From: Oceanithermus desulfurans
GTDB lineage: Bacteria; Deinococcota; Deinococci; Deinococcales; Marinithermaceae
DNA: 64,000 nucleotides
Assembly: GCF_014201675.1 (NCBI RefSeq)
Contig: NZ_JACHEZ010000004.1
Location: 186,001 to 250,000 of the forward strand
Direction of reading: 5' to 3'
In this document: positions 52,070-61,046 of the stretch, in pieces
How the letters are laid out: the number at the start of each line of letters is the position of its first letter
Numbering within the stretch: the first letter of the stretch is position 1
Program-made: the position numbers and the translations under genes
Notes under the pieces: generated by a model
The model's database searches: none
Told to the model about the DNA's origin: nothing
Seen by the model: the letters and a program-made list of their open reading frames with translations, nothing else

Positions 52070-52832
52070 GTGGATGCGCACCCTTTTCGCCGTGCTGCTG
52101 CTGGCGCGCCTGCTGCCCGGCTGGGCGCTGGCCGTCGGCGACCCCGCCGCGGCGGCGCCCGCGTTTGCGGGTGATGCCGCTCCGCTGGCGGACGCGTCGG
52201 GGCCCGCTCTCCACGACGATGACGACGGCGGAGACGACGGCGACGACGACGGTGGCGATCGCGGCGGCGGCCACGACAACGGTTCCGACGACGGCCACGA
52301 AGGCGGATCGGGGAGCGACGACGGACACGAGGACGACGGGCACGAGACCTACGACCGCCAGTACAGCTTCTACGGTCAGGTCCGCTGGTCGGGCGAGCGC
52401 ACCATCGTGGGGAGCCGCGAGCTCGTCGGGGACGACCCCTGGCTGCCCTACCTGGCGCCGGGCATGCGGCTCGAGGTCAAGGGCGAGGTGCAGGGCAGCC
52501 GCATCCGTGTGAGCAGGATCGAGATCAAGTACCCCACGGTCTGGGCTTACTACCTGGGCCCGGCCCAGGTGATCGGCCTCGAGGGCGGCTGGATCCGCGC
52601 CTGGCTCTCGGGCTCCGCGGGACGCGACCTCTTCAAGCTGCTGCCCGCAGCCGGCGAGACCACGCCGCTGCTGGTGGCCTGCTACGAGCGCGGCAGCTGG
52701 CGCTCGGTGCCGCTCGGCCTGCGCCCCGACGCCCGCCCCCCGGAAGACGGCTGGTGGCGGCTTACCGGAAGCCTCAGCGGCTCCGGGGTCGCCTGGACGC
52801 TCGCCGGCCGCCTGCCGGGCGACTGCGACTGA
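52062..52832 (+). CDS. Exported Asp/His-rich protein with DUF5666-like domain
   Basis: 256 residues with a signal peptide (MRTLFAVLLLARLLPGWALA). Residues about 45-105 are a low-complexity Asp/Gly/His tract (DDDDGGDDGDDDGGD, GHEDDGHETYD), a likely divalent-metal binder. The rest has YSFYGQV, MRLEVKGEVQGSRIRVSRIE, resembling the repeat unit of the lipoprotein at 46758. It ends the YceI operon. Confidence 0.75.
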   Translation: MPRWMRTLFAVLLLARLLPGWALAVGDPAAAAPAFAGDAAPLADASGPALHDDDDGGDDGDDDGGDRGGGHDNGSDDGHEGGSGSDDGHEDDGHETYDRQYSFYGQVRWSGERTIVGSRELVGDDPWLPYLAPGMRLEVKGEVQGSRIRVSRIEIKYPTVWAYYLGPAQVIGLEGGWIRAWLSGSAGRDLFKLLPAAGETTPLLVACYERGSWRSVPLGLRPDARPPEDGWWRLTGSLSGSGVAWTLAGRLPGDCD

Positions 52833-52840
52833 CGCCTGCG

Positions 52841-52873
52841 CTTTACCCAAGCTTTACAAGCCGCCTTCACAAT
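52841..52873 (+). promoter_or_regulatory. Tandem hexamer box 6 (Gly/Met-rich exported protein)
   Basis: CTTTAC-CCAAG-CTTTAC (52841-52857), 10 nt, CACAAT (52868-52873). Both hexamers are perfect matches to boxes 1 and 3. Confidence 0.75.
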
Positions 52874-52892
52874 GCCCGTGGAGGTGGATGAG

Positions 52893-53597
52893 ATGAAAAA
52901 AACGACCTACATCCTCACGGCGGTACTCGGACTCACGGCGCTGGCTCTGGTCTTCGCGCAGGGCATGATGGGCGGCTACGGCTACCCCCAGGGTTCGGGC
53001 TATGGCTACGGCAGCGGCGGTTACGGCATGATGGGCGGCTACGGCGACGCCTCACCCTGGGGCGGACCCGGCTACGGCATGGGCGGCATGATGGGCGGCT
53101 ACGGCATGGGCGGCATGATGGGCGGCGTCTACCTGCCCGACGCGCGCCCGCTGGCAGAGGACGAGGCCAAGGCGCGGCTGCAGTCCTTCGTCGACCGCTT
53201 CGCCCCGGGGGCGAAGGTCCGCGACCTCATGGCCTTCTCGCAGAACTACTACGCTCAGATCGTTGACGAGAGCGGCCGCGGCCTGGGCGAGGTGCTGGTC
53301 GACCGCTACACCGGCGCGGTCTATCCCGAACCCGGCCCCAACATGATGTGGAACCGCGGGCCCGCGGGCTGGAGCGCTCCGGCGCGCTACGACCTGGAAG
53401 CGGCGAAGCAGCTGGCCGCGGACTTCCTGAACGGCTTCCTGCCGGGCGCGCGGATCATGGAGGAGCAGGCCTTCTCGGGCTACTACACCTTCGACTTCGG
53501 TCGCGACGGCATCGAGGGGATGCTCTCGATCAACGCCTACACGGGCGAGGTCTGGGTGCACAGCTGGCACGGCCCCTTCCTCGGGGAAGACGAGTAA
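52893..53597 (+). CDS. Exported Gly/Met/Tyr-rich protein
   Basis: 234 residues. Signal peptide (TYILTAVLGLTALALVFAQG), then about 60 residues of MMGGYG-type repeats (GMMGGYG, GMGGMMGGYGMGG) whose Met thioethers could bind Cu(I). The C-terminal part has two similar segments (AKARLQSFVDRFAPGAKV and AKQLAADFLNGFLPGARI, each followed by a beta hairpin with YTG), suggesting a duplicated PepSY-like domain. ATG 52893 follows GGAGGTGG. Placed between copper genes with a matching promoter box. Confidence 0.8.
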   Translation: MKKTTYILTAVLGLTALALVFAQGMMGGYGYPQGSGYGYGSGGYGMMGGYGDASPWGGPGYGMGGMMGGYGMGGMMGGVYLPDARPLAEDEAKARLQSFVDRFAPGAKVRDLMAFSQNYYAQIVDESGRGLGEVLVDRYTGAVYPEPGPNMMWNRGPAGWSAPARYDLEAAKQLAADFLNGFLPGARIMEEQAFSGYYTFDFGRDGIEGMLSINAYTGEVWVHSWHGPFLGEDE

Positions 53598-53625
53598 CCT
53601 TGCGAAACGGCCCGAAGCTCGCAAC

Positions 53626-53661
53626 CGTACAACCCCACCCCGGGAGGGGTGGGTGTATACT
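53626..53661 (+). promoter_or_regulatory. CsoR-like operator and -10 element before copA
   Basis: CCCACCCC-GGGA-GGGGTGGG (53634-53653), flanked by GTACA on the left and TGTATAC on the right, then TATACT (53656-53661) as -10. The operator fills the spacer region, so a bound repressor would block transcription. Same half-site as before copB. Confidence 0.75.
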
Positions 53662-53679
53662 TACCAGGAGGGGTGAGGC

Positions 53680-56418
53680 ATGAGTGAACGAAGCATAACC
53701 ATTGGCATCGAGGGCATGACCTGCGCGAGTTGCGTGACCCGCGTGGAACGGACCCTGGCGCAGCAGCCCGGCGTGCGCAAGGCCAGCGTCAACCTGGCCA
53801 CCGAGAAGGCGACGCTGGTCCTGGAGGCGGGGGCCGAGCTCGAGCCGCTGCTCGAGGCGGTGCGCGAGGCGGGGTACACCCCGCGCGTGGAAACCGTGAC
53901 GATCGGCATTGAGGGCATGACCTGCGCGAGCTGCGTCTCGCGGGTGGAGCGCGCCCTTTCGAAGCTCGACGGCGTGCTCGAGGCCACGGTCAACCTGGCC
54001 ACCGAGAAGGCCACCGTGCGCTACCTGCCCGACACCGTCACCCTCGCGCGCATCGAGGCCGAGATCCGCGAAGCGGGGTACACCCCGGTGAGCCAGGAGG
54101 AGGACGAGGCGGCCCCGACCACGGACGCGACCCTGACCGGTTTCGTGCGCGACCTGCGGCTGGCCACGTTGCTGACCATTCCGCTGGTCATCATCAGCAT
54201 GGGCCCCTTCGTCGTCCCCGCCTTGGGTGACTGGATGGAGTCGATCGCGGCGGGGCAGCTCTGGCGCTGGCTGGAGTTCGTGCTGGCGACGCCGGTCATC
54301 TTCTACGCCGGCCGGCGCTTCTTCCGCGGCGGCGTCGCCGAGCTGCGCCACAAGAGCCCGGGCATGAACACCCTGGTGATGTTCGGTACCTCGGCGGCCT
54401 ACCTCTACTCGGTGCTGGCGCTGGTCGCCCCGGGGTTGTTCCCCGAGGGCACCGCGCACACCTACTTCGAAGCCGCGGGCGTGATCGTCACGCTGATCCT
54501 CCTGGGCAAGTACCTGGAGGCGGTGGCCAAGGGGCGTACCTCGGAGGCCATCCGCAAGCTGATGGAGCTGGGGGCCAAGAAGGCCCGGGTGGTTCGCGAC
54601 GGCCGAGAGGTCGAGCTGCCCATCGAGGCCGTGGTGCCCGGCGACCTGATCCGGGTGCGGCCGGGCGAGCGCATCCCCACCGACGGTGAAGTGGTCGAGG
54701 GTGAGGGGTACGTGGACGAGTCGATGCTCACCGGCGAGCCGGTGCCGGTGCTCAAACGCGCCGGCGACGCGGTGGTGGGCGGAACCGTCAACCAGAACGG
54801 CAGCCTCCTCTTCCGGGCGACCCGGGTCGGCGCGGACACCGTGCTCTCGCAGATCATCCGCATGGTCGAGGAGGCCCAGCAGTCCAAGCCGCCGGTGCAG
54901 GAGCTCGCCGACCGCATCGCCGCGGTCTTCGTGCCCATCGTCCTCGTCGTCTCGGTCGTCACCTTCGCGGTCTGGATGCTGGTGGGGCCCGAACCCCGGC
55001 TCAACTACGCCTTCATCGCTTCGGTGAGCGTGCTGCTCATCGCCTGCCCCTGCGCCATGGGGCTGGCGACGCCCACGGCCATCATGGTGGCCAGCGGCCG
55101 CGGCGCGCAGATGGGCGTGCTCTTCCGCAAGGGCGTGGCCATCGAGGGGCTGGCGCGCATCGATACGGTGGTGCTGGACAAGACGGGAACGATCACCAAG
55201 GGCCGTCCGGAGCTGACCGACCTGCGCACCGCCCCGGGGTGGCGCGAGGACGAGCTGCTCACCCTGGCGGCCGCGGTGGAGCAGTTGAGCGAACACCCCA
55301 TCGCCCAGGCGGTCCGCGAGCGCGCCGAAGGCCTGACGCTGCCCGAGGTTGGCGACTTCGAGGCCGTTCCCGGCTTCGGAGCCCGCGCCCGCGTGGCCGG
55401 GCGTGAGGTCGCCGTGGGCGCGGCCCGGTACATGGAGCGCCTGGGGTTGGACACCGCGTCCTTCGCGGCGGAGCAGGCCCGGCTCGAGGACGCCGGCCGC
55501 ACCGTGATCTACGTCGCGGTGGATGGCGAGGTCGCCGGCCTGATCGCGGTTAGCGACCCGGTCAAGGCGGGCAGTCAGGAGGCCGTCGCGGCCCTGCGCG
55601 GCGAGGGTCTGCACGTGGTGATGCTGACCGGGGACTCGGAGCGCACCGCCCGCGCGGTGGCCCGCGAGGTCGGCATCGACGAGGTGATCAGCGAGGTGCT
55701 GCCCGCCGACAAGGCCCAGGTGGTGCGCGACCTGCAGGCGAAGGGGCGGCGCGTAGCCTTCGTGGGCGACGGGATCAACGACGCCCCGGCGCTGGCGGGG
55801 GCCGACGTGGGCGTGGCCATCGGCACCGGCACCGACATCGCCGTCGAGGCCGGCGACGTGGTGCTGATGCAGGGCGACCTGCGCGCCGTGGTGCGCGCGA
55901 GGGCGCTCGCGAAAAAGACGCTGTCCACGATCTACTGGAACTTCTTCTGGGCCTTCGGTTACAACACCGCGCTGATCCCGGTCGCCGCGGGGGTCTTCTA
56001 CCCCTTCACCGGCCTGCTGCTGCAGCCGGCGCTGGCCGCGGGCGCGATGAGCCTCTCGAGCATCCTGGTGCTCACGAACTCGCTGCGCCTCCGCTACTTC
56101 CAGCCGCCGCAGTTCGCGGGCGAGGCGGCCCCGCAGGTCCCCGCGCCGCGCAGCGGGGCCCGGGTGCTGCTCTACACCAGCCCCGGCTGCCCCGACTGCG
56201 CCGCGGTGAAGGCCTGGCTCGAGGCGCGTGGCGTGGCCTACGAAGAGCGGGACCTGAGCCGCCCCGAGACCGCCGACGAGGCGGTGCGGAACTACGGCGT
56301 GCGGGTGGCCCCGATCACCGTGATCGACGGCCAGGCCCACTGGGGCACCTTCGCCGAGCAGCGACGGGTGCTGGAGCAGCGTCTGGGCGCCGGTGTGCCC
56401 GCCGAAGCGGCGGGCTGA
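53680..56418 (+). CDS. copA: Copper ATPase CopA with C-terminal glutaredoxin domain
   Basis: 912 residues. Two N-terminal heavy-metal domains (GMTCASC at Cys15/18 and Cys82/85) precede a P1B ATPase with CPC at 456-458, phospho-Asp500 in [18 protein letters not shown], and [16 protein letters not shown]. The last 85 residues form a glutaredoxin/NrdH-like domain: [20 protein letters not shown] with CPDC at 837-840, and [12 protein letters not shown] as the cis-Pro region. Such a fusion is unusual; it might reduce disulfides or hand copper to the pump. Ribosome site AGGAGG. Confidence 0.94.
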   Translation: MSERSITIGIEGMTCASCVTRVERTLAQQPGVRKASVNLATEKATLVLEAGAELEPLLEAVREAGYTPRVETVTIGIEGMTCASCVSRVERALSKLDGVLEATVNLATEKATVRYLPDTVTLARIEAEIREAGYTPVSQEEDEAAPTTDATLTGFVRDLRLATLLTIPLVIISMGPFVVPALGDWMESIAAGQLWRWLEFVLATPVIFYAGRRFFRGGVAELRHKSPGMNTLVMFGTSAAYLYSVLALVAPGLFPEGTAHTYFEAAGVIVTLILLGKYLEAVAKGRTSEAIRKLMELGAKKARVVRDGREVELPIEAVVPGDLIRVRPGERIPTDGEVVEGEGYVDESMLTGEPVPVLKRAGDAVVGGTVNQNGSLLFRATRVGADTVLSQIIRMVEEAQQSKPPVQELADRIAAVFVPIVLVVSVVTFAVWMLVGPEPRLNYAFIASVSVLLIACPCAMGLATPTAIMVASGRGAQMGVLFRKGVAIEGLARIDTVVLDKTGTITKGRPELTDLRTAPGWREDELLTLAAAVEQLSEHPIAQAVRERAEGLTLPEVGDFEAVPGFGARARVAGREVAVGAARYMERLGLDTASFAAEQARLEDAGRTVIYVAVDGEVAGLIAVSDPVKAGSQEAVAALRGEGLHVVMLTGDSERTARAVAREVGIDEVISEVLPADKAQVVRDLQAKGRRVAFVGDGINDAPALAGADVGVAIGTGTDIAVEAGDVVLMQGDLRAVVRARALAKKTLSTIYWNFFWAFGYNTALIPVAAGVFYPFTGLLLQPALAAGAMSLSSILVLTNSLRLRYFQPPQFAGEAAPQVPAPRSGARVLLYTSPGCPDCAAVKAWLEARGVAYEERDLSRPETADEAVRNYGVRVAPITVIDGQAHWGTFAEQRRVLEQRLGAGVPAEAAG

Positions 56419-56435
56419 GCCCACCCCGACCAAAG

Positions 56436-56463
56436 AAAAAGCAGGCCCGCGGGCCTGCTTTTT
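56436..56463. terminator. Bidirectional terminator between copA and the HU gene
   Basis: AAAAAGCAGGCCC-GC-GGGCCTGCTTTTT: a GC stem bordered by A and T runs on both sides, which works for both convergent genes. Confidence 0.92.
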
Positions 56464-56475
56464 CGCGTACGGTCT

Positions 56476-56772
56476 TTATACGCGGACTTTTTCCTTCAGC
56501 GCCTTGCCGGGTTTGAAGGCCGGGTACTTGGAGGCGGGGATCTTGATCTTTTCGGTGGTGCCGGGCTTCACGCCGGTGCGGGCCTTGCGCTTGCGCACCT
56601 CGAAGGTCCCGAAGCCGGTGAGCTGCACCTTGTAGTCGCGGTCGAGGAAGGTGGCGATCTCGTCGAGGAAGGTATCGATGCAGGCCTTCGCGTCCTTCTT
56701 CTTCAGCCCGGTGATCTCGGCGACGTGGTTGACCAGATCCGATTTCGTAACCGTCTTCTTCTTGTTTGCCAT
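56476..56772 (-). CDS. hup: HU-type DNA-binding protein
   Basis: 98 residues: a Lys-rich N-terminal extension (MANKKKTVT), then KSDLVNHVAEITGLKKKDA and VQLTGFGTFEVRKRKARTG, with the DNA-binding arm. ATG 56772 has GGAGGTGT ahead. HU compacts DNA. Confidence 0.97.
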   Translation of the reverse strand: MANKKKTVTKSDLVNHVAEITGLKKKDAKACIDTFLDEIATFLDRDYKVQLTGFGTFEVRKRKARTGVKPGTTEKIKIPASKYPAFKPGKALKEKVRV

Positions 56773-56806
56773 ACGTACACCTCCTTGAATATTGCTTTCC
56801 TTACGG

Positions 56807-56836
56807 ACTATACCACGCCTTGCCCCCAAAATTCAA
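56807..56836 (-). promoter_or_regulatory. Promoter of the HU gene
   Basis: On the minus strand TTGAAT (56836-56831), 18-nt spacer, TATAGT (56812-56807). The -35 overlaps the end of the plsC gene. Confidence 0.82.
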
Positions 56837-57531
56837 GCCTGGTCCGCGTTTTCTGGCGTTTCTTGCTGTAAGGTTGTTTTTTTCAAGTATCCTTCCGGTA
56901 AGTAATCCTCAGGCAGCAACCGGGCCACGGCGGCCTCGATCCGGCGCGTTGCTTCTTCCAAATGGGCCTTGTCGAGCCGCTCCGCGGCTCCGCCCAGATC
57001 GATGGGATCGCCGATGACGACGCGTATTCTGCCTCCCAGGCGCGGCCGGCTCCCCGGAGGCCAGACCTCGCGGGTGCCGACGATGGCCACCGGCAGGACG
57101 CGGGCTCCGGTGCGCAGCGCGATCGCCGCGGCGCCCGTCTTGAAGGGTTCCAGGTGGCCGCTGCGGCTGCGGCGACCTTCGGGAAAGATTCCGAAGGCCA
57201 TGCCGGCGCGCAGCGCCCGGATGGCGGCCTTGACGGCGGCCAGGTCGCCGGAGCCGCGCTCCACCGGGATGGCGTAGAGCTTGCGCAGCAGCCAGCCCAG
57301 GCCGGGGATGCGGAAGAGGTCGCCGCGGGCGATGAAGGCGATGGGCCGGGGCAGCACCACCCCGATCACCAGCGGGTCGATGAAGGAGTGGTGGTTGGCG
57401 GCGATGACGACGGGCCCCTCGGGGGGGACGCGGTCCGCCCCCTCCACCTCGATTCGGTAGAGGAGGCGCAGCAAGCCGCGCACGATGCGTTTGACCGTGC
57501 GGTAGACGAGGTTCGGACGCGACCGGGCCAC
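56833..57531 (-). CDS. plsC: 1-acyl-sn-glycerol-3-phosphate acyltransferase-like
   Basis: 232 residues from GTG 57531. Acyltransferase motif NHHSFIDPLV (HxxxxD), followed by ARGDLFRIPGLGWLLRK, FPEGRRSRSG and LPVAIVGTREVWPPG. It adds the second acyl chain in phospholipid synthesis, at the membrane surface. No obvious ribosome site; it follows the endonuclease V gene closely. Confidence 0.92.
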   Translation of the reverse strand: MARSRPNLVYRTVKRIVRGLLRLLYRIEVEGADRVPPEGPVVIAANHHSFIDPLVIGVVLPRPIAFIARGDLFRIPGLGWLLRKLYAIPVERGSGDLAAVKAAIRALRAGMAFGIFPEGRRSRSGHLEPFKTGAAAIALRTGARVLPVAIVGTREVWPPGSRPRLGGRIRVVIGDPIDLGGAAERLDKAHLEEATRRIEAAVARLLPEDYLPEGYLKKTTLQQETPENADQA

Positions 57532-57539
57532 AACTCGTT

Positions 57540-58271
57540 TTACCCGATATCCTGGCGGCCTACCAAGCCCAGCCGCCGCGCCCGCCCCGCCCAGAGGTGG
57601 GCCTGGCGCAGCGGCTCGGGCAGCTTCGTCGTCCGCGGCAGGGCGAGCACCGCCTCGAGTGCCTCGTTCATCCCGATGCGGTGCCCCGGAGAGACGTAGA
57701 CGGGCTTCACCCGCGCCCGTGTGCGCACCACCCAGCCCACCTGCCGCCCCCTGGCGCAGGGGGTGCCGACCGGGGCGTCCTCGGCGCAGAGGGGCACGGC
57801 GGAGCCGGCGGCCTCGGCGAGCGCGCCCACGGCCTCGCCGAAGAGGCGGCTCTTGGCGACGCCCAGACTGGAGAGCCCGGTGTGCACCCCCAGGTGGGCG
57901 GCGATGCCCAGACCACGGGGGTGGGCGATGCCCTGGCCGTCCACCAGCAGCGCGTCGGGATCGGCCCCCAGGGCCTCGAGCGCGGCGAGGTAGACCGGAG
58001 CCTCGCGGAAGGAGAGGTAGCCGGGCACGTAGGGGAAGACCTCGTCCGCCGGCACGCGGGCGATCCCGACGGCCAGCGCCCGCGCGGCCACCACGTCCCA
58101 CAGCACCGCCGCGGCCACGAGGGCGCCGCCCCGGCGGATCGAGGCGTCGAGCGCGGCCAGCCGCCGCACCCCCGCCCAGCTGCCGGCCAGTTCGACGCGG
58201 GCGGCCAGCTCCCGCTGCAGCGCCCCCGCCGCCGCCAGGTCCAAAGGGCGGGGAAAGGGCGGCGGCTTCAC
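57540..58271 (-). CDS. nfi: Endonuclease V
   Basis: 243 residues with ALDASIRRGGALVAAAVLWD, YVPGYLSFREAP, LLVDGQGIAHPRGLGIAAHL and KPVYVSPGHRIGMNEAL, the family motifs including the catalytic Asp residues. It nicks DNA near hypoxanthine, a repair step important at high temperature. The GTG start overlaps the isomerase stop. Confidence 0.95.
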   Translation of the reverse strand: MKPPPFPRPLDLAAAGALQRELAARVELAGSWAGVRRLAALDASIRRGGALVAAAVLWDVVAARALAVGIARVPADEVFPYVPGYLSFREAPVYLAALEALGADPDALLVDGQGIAHPRGLGIAAHLGVHTGLSSLGVAKSRLFGEAVGALAEAAGSAVPLCAEDAPVGTPCARGRQVGWVVRTRARVKPVYVSPGHRIGMNEALEAVLALPRTTKLPEPLRQAHLWAGRARRLGLVGRQDIG

Positions 58272-59155
58272 GCTTCTTCGCGCAACCGCGCCAGCACCTC
58301 GGCGTCGGCGGGGTTCTGGCCGTAGAGGATGGCCAGGTAGTACGAGGCCCAGGCGACGAAGTACCAGGCGGCCATCATCTCGGGGATCAGCCCCTCGGCC
58401 GGCGGTTCGGGGAGCTCGAGCACGGTGTCCACCCGCGTTTCCAGAATTTCGACGGCCAGGCGGGTGCGCTCGTCCTCGCCCACCACCACCGCCGCCAGCG
58501 GGTCGCCTTGCTCGTGCCGCGCCTCCAGCGCGGTGATGAAGAACTCGAGGCTGCCGGGCGGCGGCGCAATGGAGAGGCTGCCGCCGATGCGGGCGAAGGT
58601 CTGCTGCAGCGCGGCCGCCAGGCCGCGGTAGCGCTCCGACACCACCCAGACGGGGATGCGCTCGATCAGGTTCCAGGCAAAGAACTTGGCGGGGTTGTCC
58701 TCGGTGGGCACCTCGGGCCCAAGCCCCGCGGCCAGGGCCTCGAGGGCGCGGTCCACCCGGGCTCCCGCCTCGGCCTCGCCCGTGGCCTCCTGCAGGAAGC
58801 GCAGGTAGCGGTAGGGGCTGAGCGGGTGGGGCGCCACCGGCACGTCCACCGCCTCGCCGAAGCCCACGCGCACCACCCGCGCGCCGCTGGCCTCGGCGGC
58901 GGCCACCGCGCCGCCGGCGGCCCCCAGGTCGAGCCCGCCCTGCAGGACGAACTGGGTGCCGCCCTCGGTCATCAGCCGGGGGATCCAGAGATGGGCCAGC
59001 TCCGCGGGCCACCAGGCCTCGCCGAAGCCCACCACCCCGTAGGGGGCGGGGTAGGCCTCCTCGGGGCGGGGGAAGTCGCCGGGGAGCCGGGTCAGGTCGC
59101 GGTGCAGCTGTTGTTCGTCGACCTTGTAGTCCTCGTGGGCGTCGAGGTTGCGCAT
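58268..59155 (-). CDS. SIS-type phosphosugar isomerase-like protein
   Basis: 295 residues resembling the C-terminal half of bifunctional phosphoglucose/phosphomannose isomerases: EDNPAKFFAWNLIERIPVWV and a final helical segment AAWYFVAWASYYLAILYGQ. The start ATG 59155 is 7 nt after an extended -10 TGCTAGGCT on the minus strand (59170-59162), so the mRNA is probably leaderless. Its first 25 codons are repeated exactly at 60068-60140, beyond an inserted AT-richer gene. Confidence 0.8.
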   Translation of the reverse strand: MRNLDAHEDYKVDEQQLHRDLTRLPGDFPRPEEAYPAPYGVVGFGEAWWPAELAHLWIPRLMTEGGTQFVLQGGLDLGAAGGAVAAAEASGARVVRVGFGEAVDVPVAPHPLSPYRYLRFLQEATGEAEAGARVDRALEALAAGLGPEVPTEDNPAKFFAWNLIERIPVWVVSERYRGLAAALQQTFARIGGSLSIAPPPGSLEFFITALEARHEQGDPLAAVVVGEDERTRLAVEILETRVDTVLELPEPPAEGLIPEMMAAWYFVAWASYYLAILYGQNPADAEVLARLREEA

Positions 59156-59158
59156 AGG
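59083..59158. repeat. 76-bp perfect direct repeat, left copy
   Basis: Identical over all 76 bases to 60068-60143, in the same orientation. It covers the first 25 codons of the isomerase gene. Between the copies lies 909 bp holding one AT-richer membrane protein gene. Confidence 0.95.
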
Positions 59159-59184
59159 TTAAGCCTAGCAGGTGCGGGCTTGAA

Positions 59185-59937
59185 TTAGCTGCCTTCCCCC
59201 CGTGTTCGGAGCTCGAGCATTACCAGACCGATGCCCATCGCCAGCAAGCTTGGACCCAGAAGGGCGAGGGTGACCCAAGCGGTCGCGAGGGGGGCGTTCC
59301 AGGCCTGAGCAAATCCCGTGGGCCACACGAAAGCTACCAGTGCTGCGAGCAACACACCACCGCCACCCAGCAAACTGAGACTAAGGGCTGGTAATAAAAA
59401 GAGCCAATGGCCGCCATTGTCCAACGGGGCGAGCCGTGACAGCGCCAAAACCACTAAGTACGCGGCCGCATACGGTAGGGCTGCAGCCAGTGGGTTAACG
59501 AAGAGCAGGGGCACTGCGTAAGCCAGTGAGAGGAGCAGAAGCCCGAAGGGGAGCTTGGTCGCCGTCGGGCCTGAGAGAGTTGGGGCCAGCAACAAGATTA
59601 GCAACGGCAAACCCAGCGTTGTAAACGCCAACAGTTCGCTCATGGGCGGACAGGCGTCAAGGTAACACGAGGCGGTTCCGATGGCCGCCGCGACGGCCCC
59701 GATCAGAACCACGCTGGCCACCAACAGATAAGAAATCGAGGCTCCCATCGAGCGGAGTGAAAACCATGTGGCTACCACCCAGATCAGCCCCGTGAGCGTG
59801 AACCTGATGACCGTACCCGTGAGTTTAAGGTTCGGTTCGTACATGTAAGCAATGCCACCGGTGGAATAGAACACCGTTGCAGCCGTGGCAAGGAAGAGCA
59901 GCGCGGCTAACAAAACATAAGTAAACTTGTTTTCCAT
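59185..59937 (-). CDS. Unrecognised seven-helix membrane protein on inserted segment
   Basis: 250 residues, seven or so helices (YVLLAALLFLATAATVFY, VIRFTLTGLIWVVATWF, YLLVASVVLIGAVAAAIG and others). AT-richer than the flanking genes and with different codon choice. The ATG at 59937 lacks a ribosome site. TTGACT with TATGTA 16 nt downstream lies just ahead, so it may be leaderless. The gene occupies most of the segment bounded by the 76-bp repeat. No family recognised. Confidence 0.75.
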   Translation of the reverse strand: MENKFTYVLLAALLFLATAATVFYSTGGIAYMYEPNLKLTGTVIRFTLTGLIWVVATWFSLRSMGASISYLLVASVVLIGAVAAAIGTASCYLDACPPMSELLAFTTLGLPLLILLLAPTLSGPTATKLPFGLLLLSLAYAVPLLFVNPLAAALPYAAAYLVVLALSRLAPLDNGGHWLFLLPALSLSLLGGGGVLLAALVAFVWPTGFAQAWNAPLATAWVTLALLGPSLLAMGIGLVMLELRTRGEGS

Positions 59938-60067
59938 TGCCTACATAATAACTTACAATCAGTAGTCAAGGTGACCTGGCGGTATCTGCTTCTTGACGTT
60001 GCGGATCCGGTCTAGGATTGCTCGCAGCCTGCGGTAGCGGCCCCGACATACGGGTTTACGTTCTCGA

Positions 60068-60140
60068 GGAGCCGGGTCAGGTCGCGGTGCAGCTGTTGTT
60101 CGTCGACCTTGTAGTCCTCGTGGGCGTCGAGGTTGCGCAT
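60068..60140 (-). pseudogene. Duplicated 5' end of the isomerase gene
   Basis: The first 25 codons of the 58268-59155 gene, then out of homology, with a stop at 60012-60014 giving a 42-residue frame. Its own extended -10 TGCTAAGCT is retained at 60155-60147 on the minus strand. It is the other arm of the 76-bp repeat (60068-60143). The stretch from 60156 to 60401 shows no gene or clear signal. Confidence 0.88.
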
Positions 60141-60401
60141 AGGCCTAGCTTAGCAGCGAAACCGGGAGGTGCCTTCTCGTTTAATCTTGGGCCCGCGGAA
60201 CCGGCCACAAGAACCGTCTACACTAGCCACGCGGCCAGGGGAAGAAAGGGCAGCAACACGGAGCGCGATGCTTGCCCGAAAACCCAGGGAGGTGACCAGC
60301 TCCGCGGCGGGCGCGACGAATATAGCCAAACGATGTACAGTACGCCAGCCAATCCGCATTCGCCAAGGTCTCCTCATGGTCTGGCGGTATAAGCAGTTCA
60401 T

Positions 60402-61046
60402 ATGCGTGCGACCCGTAGGACCGCTTTCGCTCTGATCCTGGTCGGGTTTGTACTGGGTTTGTCCGGCTGCCTCGAGACCGAGGCCAAGCTGACCTGGCAT
60501 CCCGACGGATCGATCGACCTCAAGGTGCGGCTCGAGGGCGACGCGCTCTCGGGGCAGGCGCAGCAGATCGCGGACCGGCTGCGCCTGAGCGGGTTCCGTG
60601 ACGTGAGCTTCTCGGCCACGCGCCTCAGCGCGGTGCAGCCGCTCAAGCTGGCGGGCTGGGACCGCTTCAGCGGCTGGTTGCCGGGGCGCTTCGCTTACGC
60701 CGACCGCAGCGGCCTGGTCCTCTCGCGCACGAGCTGGGTCGTCTTCGAGGACTACGCCCTCGTCGGGACCCTCGACGTGGGCCGGATCACCGAGCTGCCG
60801 TCGTTCGTGCGCGCGCTGGGGCTCCCCTTCGTCTTCAAGGTCGAGGCCCCCTGGCCCGCCCTGAGCAGCAACGCCAGCCGGGTGGAGGGGCGCACCTACG
60901 TCTGGCGGGCGCGGCTGGGCCAGCCCTTTCCGGTGCGTATCGTCTACCGCCGCTGGTACCCGGAGCGGGCCCTGGCCCTCGTCCTGGCCCTGGGGGCGGT
61001 CAGCCTAGTTCTTTGGCGTAGGTCACGACGGCGTCGGCGAGTTTGA
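60402..61046 (+). CDS. Lipoprotein with C-terminal anchor (DUF3153/LppM-like)
   Basis: 214 residues. Lipoprotein signal ALILVGFVLGLSGC, a beta-rich outer domain beginning EAKLTWHPDGSIDLKVRLEG, and a C-terminal helix (ALALVLALGAVSLVLW) with a polybasic tail RRSRRRRR. This double anchoring is typical of LppM-like proteins. Its 3' end overlaps the convergent GNAT gene by 47 nt. Confidence 0.82.
   Translation: MRATRRTAFALILVGFVLGLSGCLETEAKLTWHPDGSIDLKVRLEGDALSGQAQQIADRLRLSGFRDVSFSATRLSAVQPLKLAGWDRFSGWLPGRFAYADRSGLVLSRTSWVVFEDYALVGTLDVGRITELPSFVRALGLPFVFKVEAPWPALSSNASRVEGRTYVWRARLGQPFPVRIVYRRWYPERALALVLALGAVSLVLWRRSRRRRRV

Noticed and set aside
52981-53125. CRISPR or satellite array in the GGCTACGGC/ATGATGGGC repeats
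   Set aside because: The repeats are codon-based Gly-Met-Tyr repeats inside an exported protein gene, in frame and irregular.
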